From positions 1,178,001 to 1,242,000 of the forward strand of contig NZ_JPUX01000001.1 in NCBI RefSeq assembly GCF_000738675.1: DNA of 64,000 nucleotides, read 5' to 3'. This DNA is from Serratia nematodiphila DZ0503SBS1. Lineage in GTDB: Bacteria > Pseudomonadota > Gammaproteobacteria > Enterobacterales > Enterobacteriaceae. The notes under the pieces were generated by a model that was given only the letters and a program-made list of their open reading frames with translations, had not been told where the DNA came from and made no database searches. Below are positions 23,736-31,164 of the stretch, piece by piece; within the stretch, counting starts at the first letter, position 1, and the number at the start of each line of letters is the position of its first letter. Both the position numbers and the translations under genes were made by a program.

Positions 23736-26282
23736 ATGAGCGGATATTTTAGCTTTGCGCGCGCGGGCCGCCATGGCGCGTGGCGTTTAACGCCGGCGGC
23801 GCTGTGCGTGCTCGGCGCATTAAGCGGCTCAGCCTGGGCCGAAAACGTCGAATTCGATCCGTCATTTCTGAATATGGGTAATCGCGAGCATGTCGATTTG
23901 TCACGCTTTGCACGCGGGGCGGCGGGGTTGATCGGAAAACATCGGGTGGCGCTGTATATCAATGAAGAAGCCACAACCAATAGAGAAATTGAATTCAAAA
24001 CGCGCGCCGATGGCAGCCTGTATCCCTGCCTGACGTCGGACATCGTCAAGGCGATCGCGTTTAACGAGGCCGCGTTGCCGAAAGCGGCGCTGGCGCCACT
24101 GGCGCAGGGAGAGGCATGCTTCGATCTGCCGCGGCAAATCCCCGACGCGCAGATGAACTTTGATAGCGGCGAGCAGCGGCTGGATATTGTGATACCGCAG
24201 ATTTATATGCGTAAAACCGCGCGCGGCAGCGTTGATCCGGCACAGTGGGACAGCGGCGTCGCGGCTCTGTTTCTGAATTACAACCTGAACGGCTATACCA
24301 GCTCGTCGCGCGGCGTGGACTACCAATCTTTTTACGCCGGTTTGTCCGGCGGCGCCAACCTGGGCGCTTGGTATCTGCGGCATAACGGCACGTATAGCTG
24401 GATGCAAAACGGCACTTCGCAATACGACAGCATCAACACCTTCCTGCAGCGCGATATTCCGCTGCTGAAGGGCAGAGGTGTGATCGGCCAGGCGAACACC
24501 ACCGGTCAACTGTTCGATACGCTGGCGTTTAACGGCGTGCAGCTGGCCAGCGATGAGCGCATGCTGCCGGAATCGCAGCGCGGCTATGCGCCGGAAATCC
24601 GCGGCATCGCCAGAAGCAACGCCCAGGTGACCGTGCGGCAAGGTGGGCAGATCATTTATCAAACCACGGTAACGCCGGGGGCATTCCTGATCGACGATCT
24701 GTATCCCACCGGCTACGGCGGCGATCTGGAGGTTACGGTGCGCGAAGCCGATGGCGCGCAGAGTGTCTTCACCGTGCCCTATGCGGCGGTCACTCAGCTG
24801 CTGCGACCGGGGGCCGATCGTTATGAAGCGGTGCTTGGCAAGGCCGACAGTGACAGCCTGCGGGAAAAGCCCTGGCTGTATCAGGCGACCTACCAGCGTG
24901 GTTTATCCAATGCGCTCACTGCCTACGGTGGCCTGCAGGCCGCGGCCGATTATCGGGCCGTACAATTAGGGACGGCCGTCGGCACGTCGTTGGGTGCGGT
25001 GGGGATCGACGTGACCCAAAGCGACAGCCGCCTGAGCCGCGAGCGACGGCAAAGCGGGCAGAGCTATCGGCTCAGCTACAGCAAAACCGTCAACGAAACC
25101 AACAGCAGTCTTTCGCTGGCCGCCTATCGGTTTTCCACCTCAGGCTATATGGATTTCATGACCGCCATGCAGACGCGTGAGCGCATGGCTCCGGGTGAGG
25201 GGGATAACGCCGTTCCGCGTGCCAAGAATCGTCTGACCTTCTCTGTTGCCCAAGGGCTGGCGTCGGGATGGGGGCAACTTTATGTCAGCGGCTCGCTGCA
25301 GGATTATTGGAACGGGTACGGGCGTGATAAGCAGTATCAGTTGGGCTACAGCAACGGCTATCGGTCGGTCGCCTATGGCCTGAGCGCGGCGCGCAGCAAG
25401 ACGAGTAACGGCAAGGCGCAAAATAGCTTTTTGCTGAATATCAGCCTGCCATTGGGGCGGCGCGACAAGGCGGGCGCGCCGCAGCTGCGCCTGGGCCTGG
25501 CGCATGACAGCAACGGGGCGAGGAGCCAGCAGGCGATGATTTCCGGCAATCTCGGCGCTGCCAATCAGTTCAGCTATGGCCTGAGTGCGATGAACGCCAA
25601 CCGCAATGGCGGCAGCGGCTCGTTGAACGCTCAGTATCGCAGCCAGAGGGCGCTGCTCAGCGGCGCTTACAGCGCGGGCAAAGGCTATCGCAGCGGCTCC
25701 GCCGGGCTCAGCGGCACCGTAGTGGGGCATGCCGGCGGCGTATCGTTCAGTTCTTACGGTTCGGAAACGTTCGCTCTGGTGGAAGCGAAAGGCGCCGAAG
25801 GCGCCGGAGTTTCCACCTACCCGGGCGTCGCTGTCGATGCGCGCGGTTATGCGTTGGTGCCTTATTTAACCCCCTACCAGCTGAATGAAATTAGCCTGGA
25901 TCCCAAAGGCGCAGCGTCCGACGTCGAGCTGGAAGAGACGACGCGCAAGGTCGCGCCTTATTCTGGCGCGTTGGTGAAAGTGAAATATAACGCCCGTAAA
26001 GGCATGCCGGTATTGATCGACACCGGGTCTGCGGGCGTGCCGGCGCCTTTCGGCGCCGAAGTGCTCGACGAAAGCGGCGCCGTGGTTGGCGCCGTGGGGC
26101 AGGGCGGGCTGGTTTATGCGCGCGTCGCTCAGGACAGAGGCGGTTTGCGGGTGCGCTGGGGGGCGGATCGCAATGCGCAGTGCGACTTGAATTATGTGCT
26201 GATGCCGCAGCAGAAAGGCGGTCGGCCGGTGTTGCAGCGCTTTAGCGCGCCGTGTCGCAGCGGCGTTGGCGCAGAACGATGA
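23736..26282 (+). CDS. Fimbrial outer-membrane usher (operon 1)
   Basis: An 848-residue usher that forms the outer-membrane pore for pilus assembly. It has a signal peptide ending SAWAENVEFDPSFLNMG, the usual N-terminal chaperone-binding start. A cysteine pair, PCLTSD and EACFDLP, marks the N-terminal domain. The pore and plug region includes the signature LASDERMLPESQRGYAPEI, and two C-terminal domains end in NAQCDLNYVLMPQ. The start at ATG 23736 follows GGGGAAAA; the frame is open 13 codons further up but lacks signal-peptide character. Length is standard for the family. It sits between the chaperone and the adhesin genes. Confidence 0.94.
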   Translation: MSGYFSFARAGRHGAWRLTPAALCVLGALSGSAWAENVEFDPSFLNMGNREHVDLSRFARGAAGLIGKHRVALYINEEATTNREIEFKTRADGSLYPCLTSDIVKAIAFNEAALPKAALAPLAQGEACFDLPRQIPDAQMNFDSGEQRLDIVIPQIYMRKTARGSVDPAQWDSGVAALFLNYNLNGYTSSSRGVDYQSFYAGLSGGANLGAWYLRHNGTYSWMQNGTSQYDSINTFLQRDIPLLKGRGVIGQANTTGQLFDTLAFNGVQLASDERMLPESQRGYAPEIRGIARSNAQVTVRQGGQIIYQTTVTPGAFLIDDLYPTGYGGDLEVTVREADGAQSVFTVPYAAVTQLLRPGADRYEAVLGKADSDSLREKPWLYQATYQRGLSNALTAYGGLQAAADYRAVQLGTAVGTSLGAVGIDVTQSDSRLSRERRQSGQSYRLSYSKTVNETNSSLSLAAYRFSTSGYMDFMTAMQTRERMAPGEGDNAVPRAKNRLTFSVAQGLASGWGQLYVSGSLQDYWNGYGRDKQYQLGYSNGYRSVAYGLSAARSKTSNGKAQNSFLLNISLPLGRRDKAGAPQLRLGLAHDSNGARSQQAMISGNLGAANQFSYGLSAMNANRNGGSGSLNAQYRSQRALLSGAYSAGKGYRSGSAGLSGTVVGHAGGVSFSSYGSETFALVEAKGAEGAGVSTYPGVAVDARGYALVPYLTPYQLNEISLDPKGAASDVELEETTRKVAPYSGALVKVKYNARKGMPVLIDTGSAGVPAPFGAEVLDESGAVVGAVGQGGLVYARVAQDRGGLRVRWGADRNAQCDLNYVLMPQQKGGRPVLQRFSAPCRSGVGAER

Positions 26283-26355
26283 GATCTATTTTTGGCTTGA
26301 GAACGCCGCCGGGCACGGCTGCAGCGGCGCGTTTCAACGCGCGGGAGAGAATGAG

Positions 26356-27447
26356 ATGACACAAAAAAACCGCCAGGTTATTTGGCGCGGCATCGCCTTG
26401 TTGGCGCTGTTGCTGGCTCAATCGGCGTGGGCCGACTGTTATTACAGCGATAAGTCGAGTATCAAGAACGATCTGACGGTCAATGCGCCTTTGGTGACCG
26501 GTAATATCAGTATTGGCGCAGATGTGCCGGTTGGCTCAGTGATCTATACGCAAAACTTTAATCCCTCATTCGGCACAGTATGGGTTAAATGCGATACGCC
26601 GCAGACGTTCGTCTCGCTGGTGATGGATTATGAAACGCCTCCGTACCCGTTATCGGGGTGGAGCTCGGCGAAATTCGGCAAAGTGTATGAAACCGGCTTG
26701 CCGGGGGTGGGCGTATTTATCGATAATCACTCGTTGGATACTTTCACGCTGCCGTATATTTCCAACGGTACGTTAGTGAAAGAGGATAATGGCTGGGCGA
26801 ATAACTTGTTCAAGTATCGTATCCGCTTAATCAAGACTGGCGACGTGCAACCCGGTACCGTCACCGGCGCCGCTCTGCCCTGCCTGATGACGCGGGTGGG
26901 ACCGACCGCAGCCCCCTTTACGGCGATGCGGCTGTGCTTTACCGGCGCTATCAACGTGGAAGCGAAAACCTGCACCACGCCCGATGTTTTCGTCGCCATG
27001 GGGAAATATGACATGGGGCGACATTTCACCGGAAAAGGCAGCGTAACCGAATGGAAAGACGCCTCGATCCGCCTGCTGGATTGCCCGAGGTTTTACGGCA
27101 CGGCCGAGGCCCAGTATTCGGATGACGGTACTGGCAGCATTAGCGGCGCGACCGGCAACAGTCTGACGCTTTCGTTGACGCCCAACACGTCGGTGATCGA
27201 TGACATCAATGGCGTCATGGGCGTGAAAGAAGGCAGCGGCAGCGCCGGCGGCGTAGGCATTCAGTTGGGATATGGAGCCTCTTTACCTCAGAGCGTACAG
27301 TTCTCGCGGGCAATCACCGTGCCGCTTTCCCCTGCCACGCCCACGTCTTTCAGCATTCCGTTGCAGGCCCGCTATATCCAAACCGAGCCTACCGTCACGC
27401 CGGGTGCTGCCGACGCAACAGTGACCTTTAACATCAATTATTATTGA
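26356..27447 (+). CDS. Two-domain fimbrial tip adhesin (operon 1)
   Basis: A 363-residue secreted protein, about twice the length of a pilin, as expected for a tip adhesin. The signal peptide ends LLLAQSAWADCYYSD. The N-terminal half (to about residue 200) has cysteines unlike those of pilins and would be the receptor-binding lectin domain. The C-terminal half, beginning around NVEAKTCTTPDVFVAMGKY, reads as the pilin domain and ends with the strand ATVTFNINYY. The ATG at 26356 has GGGAGAGA upstream; the longer frame would overlap the usher gene and lose the signal peptide. The ligand is unknown. It is the last gene of the rightward fimbrial operon. Confidence 0.85.
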   Translation: MTQKNRQVIWRGIALLALLLAQSAWADCYYSDKSSIKNDLTVNAPLVTGNISIGADVPVGSVIYTQNFNPSFGTVWVKCDTPQTFVSLVMDYETPPYPLSGWSSAKFGKVYETGLPGVGVFIDNHSLDTFTLPYISNGTLVKEDNGWANNLFKYRIRLIKTGDVQPGTVTGAALPCLMTRVGPTAAPFTAMRLCFTGAINVEAKTCTTPDVFVAMGKYDMGRHFTGKGSVTEWKDASIRLLDCPRFYGTAEAQYSDDGTGSISGATGNSLTLSLTPNTSVIDDINGVMGVKEGSGSAGGVGIQLGYGASLPQSVQFSRAITVPLSPATPTSFSIPLQARYIQTEPTVTPGAADATVTFNINYY

Positions 27448-27451
27448 GTGG

Positions 27452-27474
27452 GCGGGCTGGTCAACTCAGCCCGC
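27452..27474. other. Hairpin at the convergence of the two fimbrial operons
   Basis: Eight-base arms GCGGGCTG (27452-27459) and CAGCCCGC (27467-27474) with a 7-nt loop. It starts 4 bp after the adhesin stop and overlaps the last codons of the opposite LuxR-type gene. T tracts are missing on both sides, so it is at most a weak bidirectional terminator. Confidence 0.5.
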
Positions 27475-28084
27475 GCTGATTCAGCAGCACTTTATTCAAC
27501 TCGCTGTTTTTACGCACGTTCAGCTTGCGCATCGCCGAGCGCTTATGGGCGCTGATGGTTTTCTGGCTGCGCTGCAGCAGGCCGGCGATGCTGCAGGCGG
27601 ACATGCCGCTGCTCATCAACCCCAACACCTTTTTTTCGCAGTGGCTGAGCGCGGCGATGCGGCAGGCCTGGCATTTCCACATGCCGGCGGCGTGCAGCGC
27701 CATCCACGGATGCTGGATAAATTTCTCCAGCGCCATCTGCAACTTGAGGCGGATGGCGTAGGCCGAATCGCGCCGATGGATGCTGAACAGCGACGGCAGG
27801 TTTTTCACCTGTTGCTGGGTCGTGTCGTCGAGGATCAGCAGAGTCAGCTGCCGCTGGCGCGGGATGCCGTAGGGGCTCTGGTAACAGCAGGCGCAGCCCC
27901 AGCGCTCTTCCGGCGTGCGGAACACGATTTCGATGTTATCCAACGCCTGCAGCGCCAGCGGCGAGAACTGCGGGTACAGGCGCTGGCATTCGTTCAGGGA
28001 GTGCAGATAATCCTGCAGCAGCAGACGCAGCCCCTGCTGGTAGAAGTTATCGCTGTCGAACAGCGTGAAGCGAATATCTGGCAT
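27461..28084 (-). CDS. LuxR-type helix-turn-helix regulator, Cys-rich, at end of fimbrial operon 2
   Basis: A 207-residue protein. The C-terminal 60 residues are a LuxR/FixJ-type DNA-binding domain (CEKKVLGLMSSGMSACSIAGL then SQKTISAHKRSAMRKLNV). The N-terminal part begins like a response-regulator fold (MPDIRFTLFDSDNFYQQGL), but no full phosphoacceptor pattern is evident. Eight cysteines are present, including C64-x-C66-C67 (WGCACC) and C138-x2-C141 (WKCQAC) just before the helix-turn-helix. These could bind metal or act as a redox switch. The start at 28084 has AAGGAG before it. It lies 109 bp after the last pilin gene, last in operon 2, and likely regulates fimbriae or the balance between fimbriae and motility. 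That role is inferred. Confidence 0.82.
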   Translation of the reverse strand: MPDIRFTLFDSDNFYQQGLRLLLQDYLHSLNECQRLYPQFSPLALQALDNIEIVFRTPEERWGCACCYQSPYGIPRQRQLTLLILDDTTQQQVKNLPSLFSIHRRDSAYAIRLKLQMALEKFIQHPWMALHAAGMWKCQACRIAALSHCEKKVLGLMSSGMSACSIAGLLQRSQKTISAHKRSAMRKLNVRKNSELNKVLLNQRGLS

Positions 28085-28193
28085 GGGTGGCTCCTTAAAA
28101 GGCCGCGGCACCGCGCCGGAGCGAACGGTGACGGCCCATTGCCGGCGATAGCGCGCCGGGCGTTTTCCTGATTTCCCTGGGGCGGTGCGGGGC

Positions 28194-28733
28194 TTATTGG
28201 TACGCCAGCACAAAATTGGCGACGGACGTGAATTCGCCTTCGGTAATGCTTTGGTTCTGAATCGCGCTCGGCCGCCCTTGTACGTAGGCGGTGAAGTTCA
28301 GGTTGTTGGGGCCGTTTTGTAACGCGACGGCGCTGGTGGCCTTATTCAGAGAGATGCCCGCACCCTGATGATCGAACAGGGCGATGGCGGCGCCGTTCGC
28401 GCCGTTGTTGATCGCCAGCTTGCCCGGCAGCTCTCCGTCTTCGGCGCCGCTGAAGGTCACGCTGACGGATTTGAACACCGTGGTCTTGCAGTCGGTCAGC
28501 TTGATGCTGAATGGCACCGGCGTGGTGTGGCCGTAGCGGTACAGGGTTTTGACGATCACCGTGCCCATCTCCACCAGCTGATCGGCGGACTGCGGTTCGA
28601 TATTGCACGGGCGGCTCACCACGGTGCCGTGGAACTGCACCGGCGCGCCGATAAGCTCGGTGTTCGCCGCCGCCGGCATGGCGGCAAACCAGCAGGGCGC
28701 GCAGCTCAGCAGCGCTAAAGCGCGTAGACGCAT
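28194..28733 (-). CDS. Minor fimbrial subunit (operon 2)
   Basis: A 179-residue secreted pilin. The signal peptide ends AAMPAAANTELIGAP. The first conserved cysteine follows in VQFHGTVVSRPCNIEP and the second in SIKLTDCKTT, and the C-terminus is FTSVANFVLAYQ, the typical last beta-strand. Length and pattern match pilin-domain proteins such as PapE, PapF and MrpE. It is the last structural gene of operon 2, 18 bp after the adhesin gene and before the LuxR-type regulator. It may be a tip adaptor, but its exact place in the fibre cannot be told. Confidence 0.88.
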   Translation of the reverse strand: MRLRALALLSCAPCWFAAMPAAANTELIGAPVQFHGTVVSRPCNIEPQSADQLVEMGTVIVKTLYRYGHTTPVPFSIKLTDCKTTVFKSVSVTFSGAEDGELPGKLAINNGANGAAIALFDHQGAGISLNKATSAVALQNGPNNLNFTAYVQGRPSAIQNQSITEGEFTSVANFVLAYQ

Positions 28734-28751
28734 TTTCCGTTCCTCCCTCGG

Positions 28752-29756
28752 TTACTGGAATGCCGCCACGATGGTGGCCGATGCATTGAATTCCCCTTCG
28801 CCGATCTCTGCGCCGCCGTTGGCGAACGGCGCCGCCACCAGGTTCCAGGAGCCGCCGTTGCCGATGTTCGGCACCGGGTAAAACTCATTCGGGATAACCA
28901 ACTGGCCTTTATGCGTCAGCCGGATGCCGAGATCGTTCTTGTCGGTTTTGAATACCTCGTTGCTGAAGGAGGCCGCCGTGCCCGACACCGCCAGCTTGAT
29001 ATTCAGCGTGCCGTCCTCGAAGCTGCCGCCCTCGCACTGGAAGCGCACCGGAATGCTTTGCGGGTAGTTCGAGCCGTTGAGATCGCTGCCGCCGATCTCG
29101 CCGAACTCCACGTTGATCAACTGGCCTTCGTTCACCACGCATTTATCGGGCACGTAGAGGATTGCGGACTGGATAAACACCTGCGCCATCGGGTTGGGGC
29201 CGAAACCGCCGTCGGTCGAGCCGAGGCGGCCGTACATCTCGATGATCTGCCGATCGTTAATCTCAACGCCGTTAATGATTTTCTTGCGCACCCGGAAGGT
29301 GATCTTGCCTTTGGAGCCGCTGCCGTAGTTGTTGACCTGCAAGTACGGCGGCTGGCAGCGGTGTTGGCTCAGCAGATTCGATTCGTTGTAAAAAGGCACG
29401 GTGACGTAGGCGTTCTTGTTGCCGGCAATCCACACCTCGGCTTTTAAATCCAAAAAGTCATTCAGTTTTAAATAGCCGTTGCCGTAGTCGGAGGGAGGCA
29501 ACGCCGAATCCGACTTGTAAAAGTGCGGGCTGGTGGGGATAGGGGTATCGCAATACACCTTGCCGGTATAGGTGCCGCCCAGATCATAGGGAAACAGTTT
29601 GGTGAACCCCACCTGGTTGGTGATGTTGCTTTCATTCAGATCGATATAGAACTGTTTCGGCCCGCCGTCCGGCGTGACATAGCCGTTGGCCCAGGCGGCG
29701 GGGGCCGCCAGCGCGATCGCCAGCGGCAGGCAGAGTTTGGTCAGTTGAGTTTTCAT
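28752..29756 (-). CDS. Two-domain fimbrial tip adhesin (operon 2)
   Basis: A 334-residue secreted protein with signal peptide MKTQLTKLCLPLAIALAAPA ending at AWANG. The N-terminal domain (about 24-200) contains VYCDTPIP and QHRCQPPYLQ, a cysteine pair likely to close the lectin domain. The C-terminal pilin domain starts near LYVPDKCVVNEGQLINVEF and has its second cysteine in VRFQCEGG. It ends NASATIVAAFQ. ATG 29756 is chosen because the signal peptide begins there, 14 bp after the upstream gene. It is equivalent in position to PapG/MrpH-type adhesins. The receptor is unknown. Confidence 0.85.
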   Translation of the reverse strand: MKTQLTKLCLPLAIALAAPAAWANGYVTPDGGPKQFYIDLNESNITNQVGFTKLFPYDLGGTYTGKVYCDTPIPTSPHFYKSDSALPPSDYGNGYLKLNDFLDLKAEVWIAGNKNAYVTVPFYNESNLLSQHRCQPPYLQVNNYGSGSKGKITFRVRKKIINGVEINDRQIIEMYGRLGSTDGGFGPNPMAQVFIQSAILYVPDKCVVNEGQLINVEFGEIGGSDLNGSNYPQSIPVRFQCEGGSFEDGTLNIKLAVSGTAASFSNEVFKTDKNDLGIRLTHKGQLVIPNEFYPVPNIGNGGSWNLVAAPFANGGAEIGEGEFNASATIVAAFQ

Positions 29757-29770
29757 TGCGTTCTCGAGCC

Positions 29771-30382
29771 TCACAGGTAAATCACCTGAATGTGCGCCAC
29801 GGCGGCGAACCCGGCTGCCATCACCGCCCGCTGGGTGGATTCCACGCTGGCGCTGAACCACAGGGTGTTGCTGCCGGGCTGCAGAACGTAGGGGCGGCCG
29901 CGCTGATTCAGCTCCAGCGCCTGGCCCTGCTGGTCTTGCAGCCGCAGGCCGATGCCCTGTACGCCGCCGTTCAGCTTCAGCAGCGACGGGTTGTCGACGT
30001 CGCTTTCGCCGAGAAACACCAGCGTGGCGGCCTGCTCACCCTGCAGGTAGAGGCGGCCGGCATCGCCGTTGCGCGGGCCGGCCGGGTTATCCGCCAGCGC
30101 GCGCGCGCCCAGCAGGCAATTGCGGAACGAGAGACGAAAACGCACCGGCGCGCTGCGATCGCCGGCGTTGCGGAAGTCGCGTGCGCTGACGTCGCCCAGA
30201 TCGACGGACTGATCCCGGCTGTCCGGCGTCAGGCTGCAGGGAGAGCTGAGCAGACCGCCGTGAAAGCTGACGGTGCCGGTGGTGCCTTCGATCACGCCCA
30301 GCGGCGTTGCCGCCAGCGCGCCGCCGCCGCACAGCAGTGCGCCGAGCAGCAGAGGGCGCAGTCGATCGGTGAATTCAGCCAT
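29771..30382 (-). CDS. Minor fimbrial subunit (operon 2)
   Basis: A 203-residue secreted pilin-like protein. The signal peptide ends GGGALAATPLG. The mature part begins TTGTVSFHGGLLSSPCSLTP with the first cysteine, has the second in LSFRNCLLG, and closes with FAAVAHIQVIYL. An AGGAGG ribosome site lies just before the ATG at 30382. It is between the chaperone (11 bp upstream) and the adhesin (14 bp downstream), the position of minor tip subunits such as PapJ/K or MrpE in Pap-like operons. It is somewhat longer than typical pilins. Confidence 0.87.
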   Translation of the reverse strand: MAEFTDRLRPLLLGALLCGGGALAATPLGVIEGTTGTVSFHGGLLSSPCSLTPDSRDQSVDLGDVSARDFRNAGDRSAPVRFRLSFRNCLLGARALADNPAGPRNGDAGRLYLQGEQAATLVFLGESDVDNPSLLKLNGGVQGIGLRLQDQQGQALELNQRGRPYVLQPGSNTLWFSASVESTQRAVMAAGFAAVAHIQVIYL

Positions 30383-30393
30383 GCTGGACCTCC

Positions 30394-31140
30394 TTATTTT
30401 TTCTCGGGCACGGCGGTGCAAACGCCGCCATTGCAGACGAAGCGAAGCTCCGGATGGCCGCCGTAGTCGTTGATGTAGGTGATGACGAAGCTGTTCATGC
30501 CGGTGTCGTGCAGCTTGAGGCTTTCGCTGGATTTCGGCTTCAGCATCAGCGGCTGAAAACCGCCGATCGCGCCGCCGCCCTGTTTTTGCGTCTGCCGCGT
30601 CATGCCGGTCAGGGTGATGTAAAACGGCGTCGGGTTGTCGACGGTGATGGCGCCGCCGCTTTTACGGAACACCAGCTTTTCCTGCCACACTTCACCCTTG
30701 GGCGCGACAATCGCCTTCGGCCGGTAAAACAGCTTGATCTGCGTCTGCAGCGCCAGCTGCATCACGTTGGTTTTGGTGCTTTTCGGCGGGATCTCGCGCA
30801 GGTTGAAGTAGAACACCGACTCGCGATCCTGCGGCAGGCGATCCGCTTCCGGCGTCTTGGTGATGCGCACCACGCTGCGCTCGCTCGGCTCCACGCGCTG
30901 CAACGGCGGCAGCACCACCAGCGGCGAGGTGATTTTCTGATGCTGCTCGTTCTCCAGCCAGGACTGCGCCAGGAAAGGCAGCTCTTTGTTTTCGTTGACG
31001 ATATTCAGGCTGATCGATTTGGCGTCGCTCACATAGACGGCGCGCGTGCGATCCAGCGATATCGCCGCGTCGGCGGTGGGCAGTACGGCGCTCAGGGCCA
31101 GGCCGGCGGCGGTCAGTAGCGTTATCGGGTGTTTGTTCAT
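30394..31140 (-). CDS. Periplasmic fimbrial chaperone (operon 2)
   Basis: A 248-residue PapD-like chaperone. After a signal peptide ending PTADAAISLDRTR comes the N-terminal immunoglobulin domain strand AVYVSDAKSISLNIVN, and the signature SVFYFNLREIPP. The basic cleft segment is LALQTQIKLFYRP. The C-terminal domain carries two cysteines close to the end (RFVCNGGVCTAV), as in PapD, where they form a disulfide. It is encoded downstream of the usher, which is the gene order of Pap-type operons and the reverse of operon 1. The spacing to the usher stop is 24 bp. Confidence 0.93.
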   Translation of the reverse strand: MNKHPITLLTAAGLALSAVLPTADAAISLDRTRAVYVSDAKSISLNIVNENKELPFLAQSWLENEQHQKITSPLVVLPPLQRVEPSERSVVRITKTPEADRLPQDRESVFYFNLREIPPKSTKTNVMQLALQTQIKLFYRPKAIVAPKGEVWQEKLVFRKSGGAITVDNPTPFYITLTGMTRQTQKQGGGAIGGFQPLMLKPKSSESLKLHDTGMNSFVITYINDYGGHPELRFVCNGGVCTAVPEKK

Positions 31141-31164
31141 GTCATTATTTCTCAGCGTTACGGA

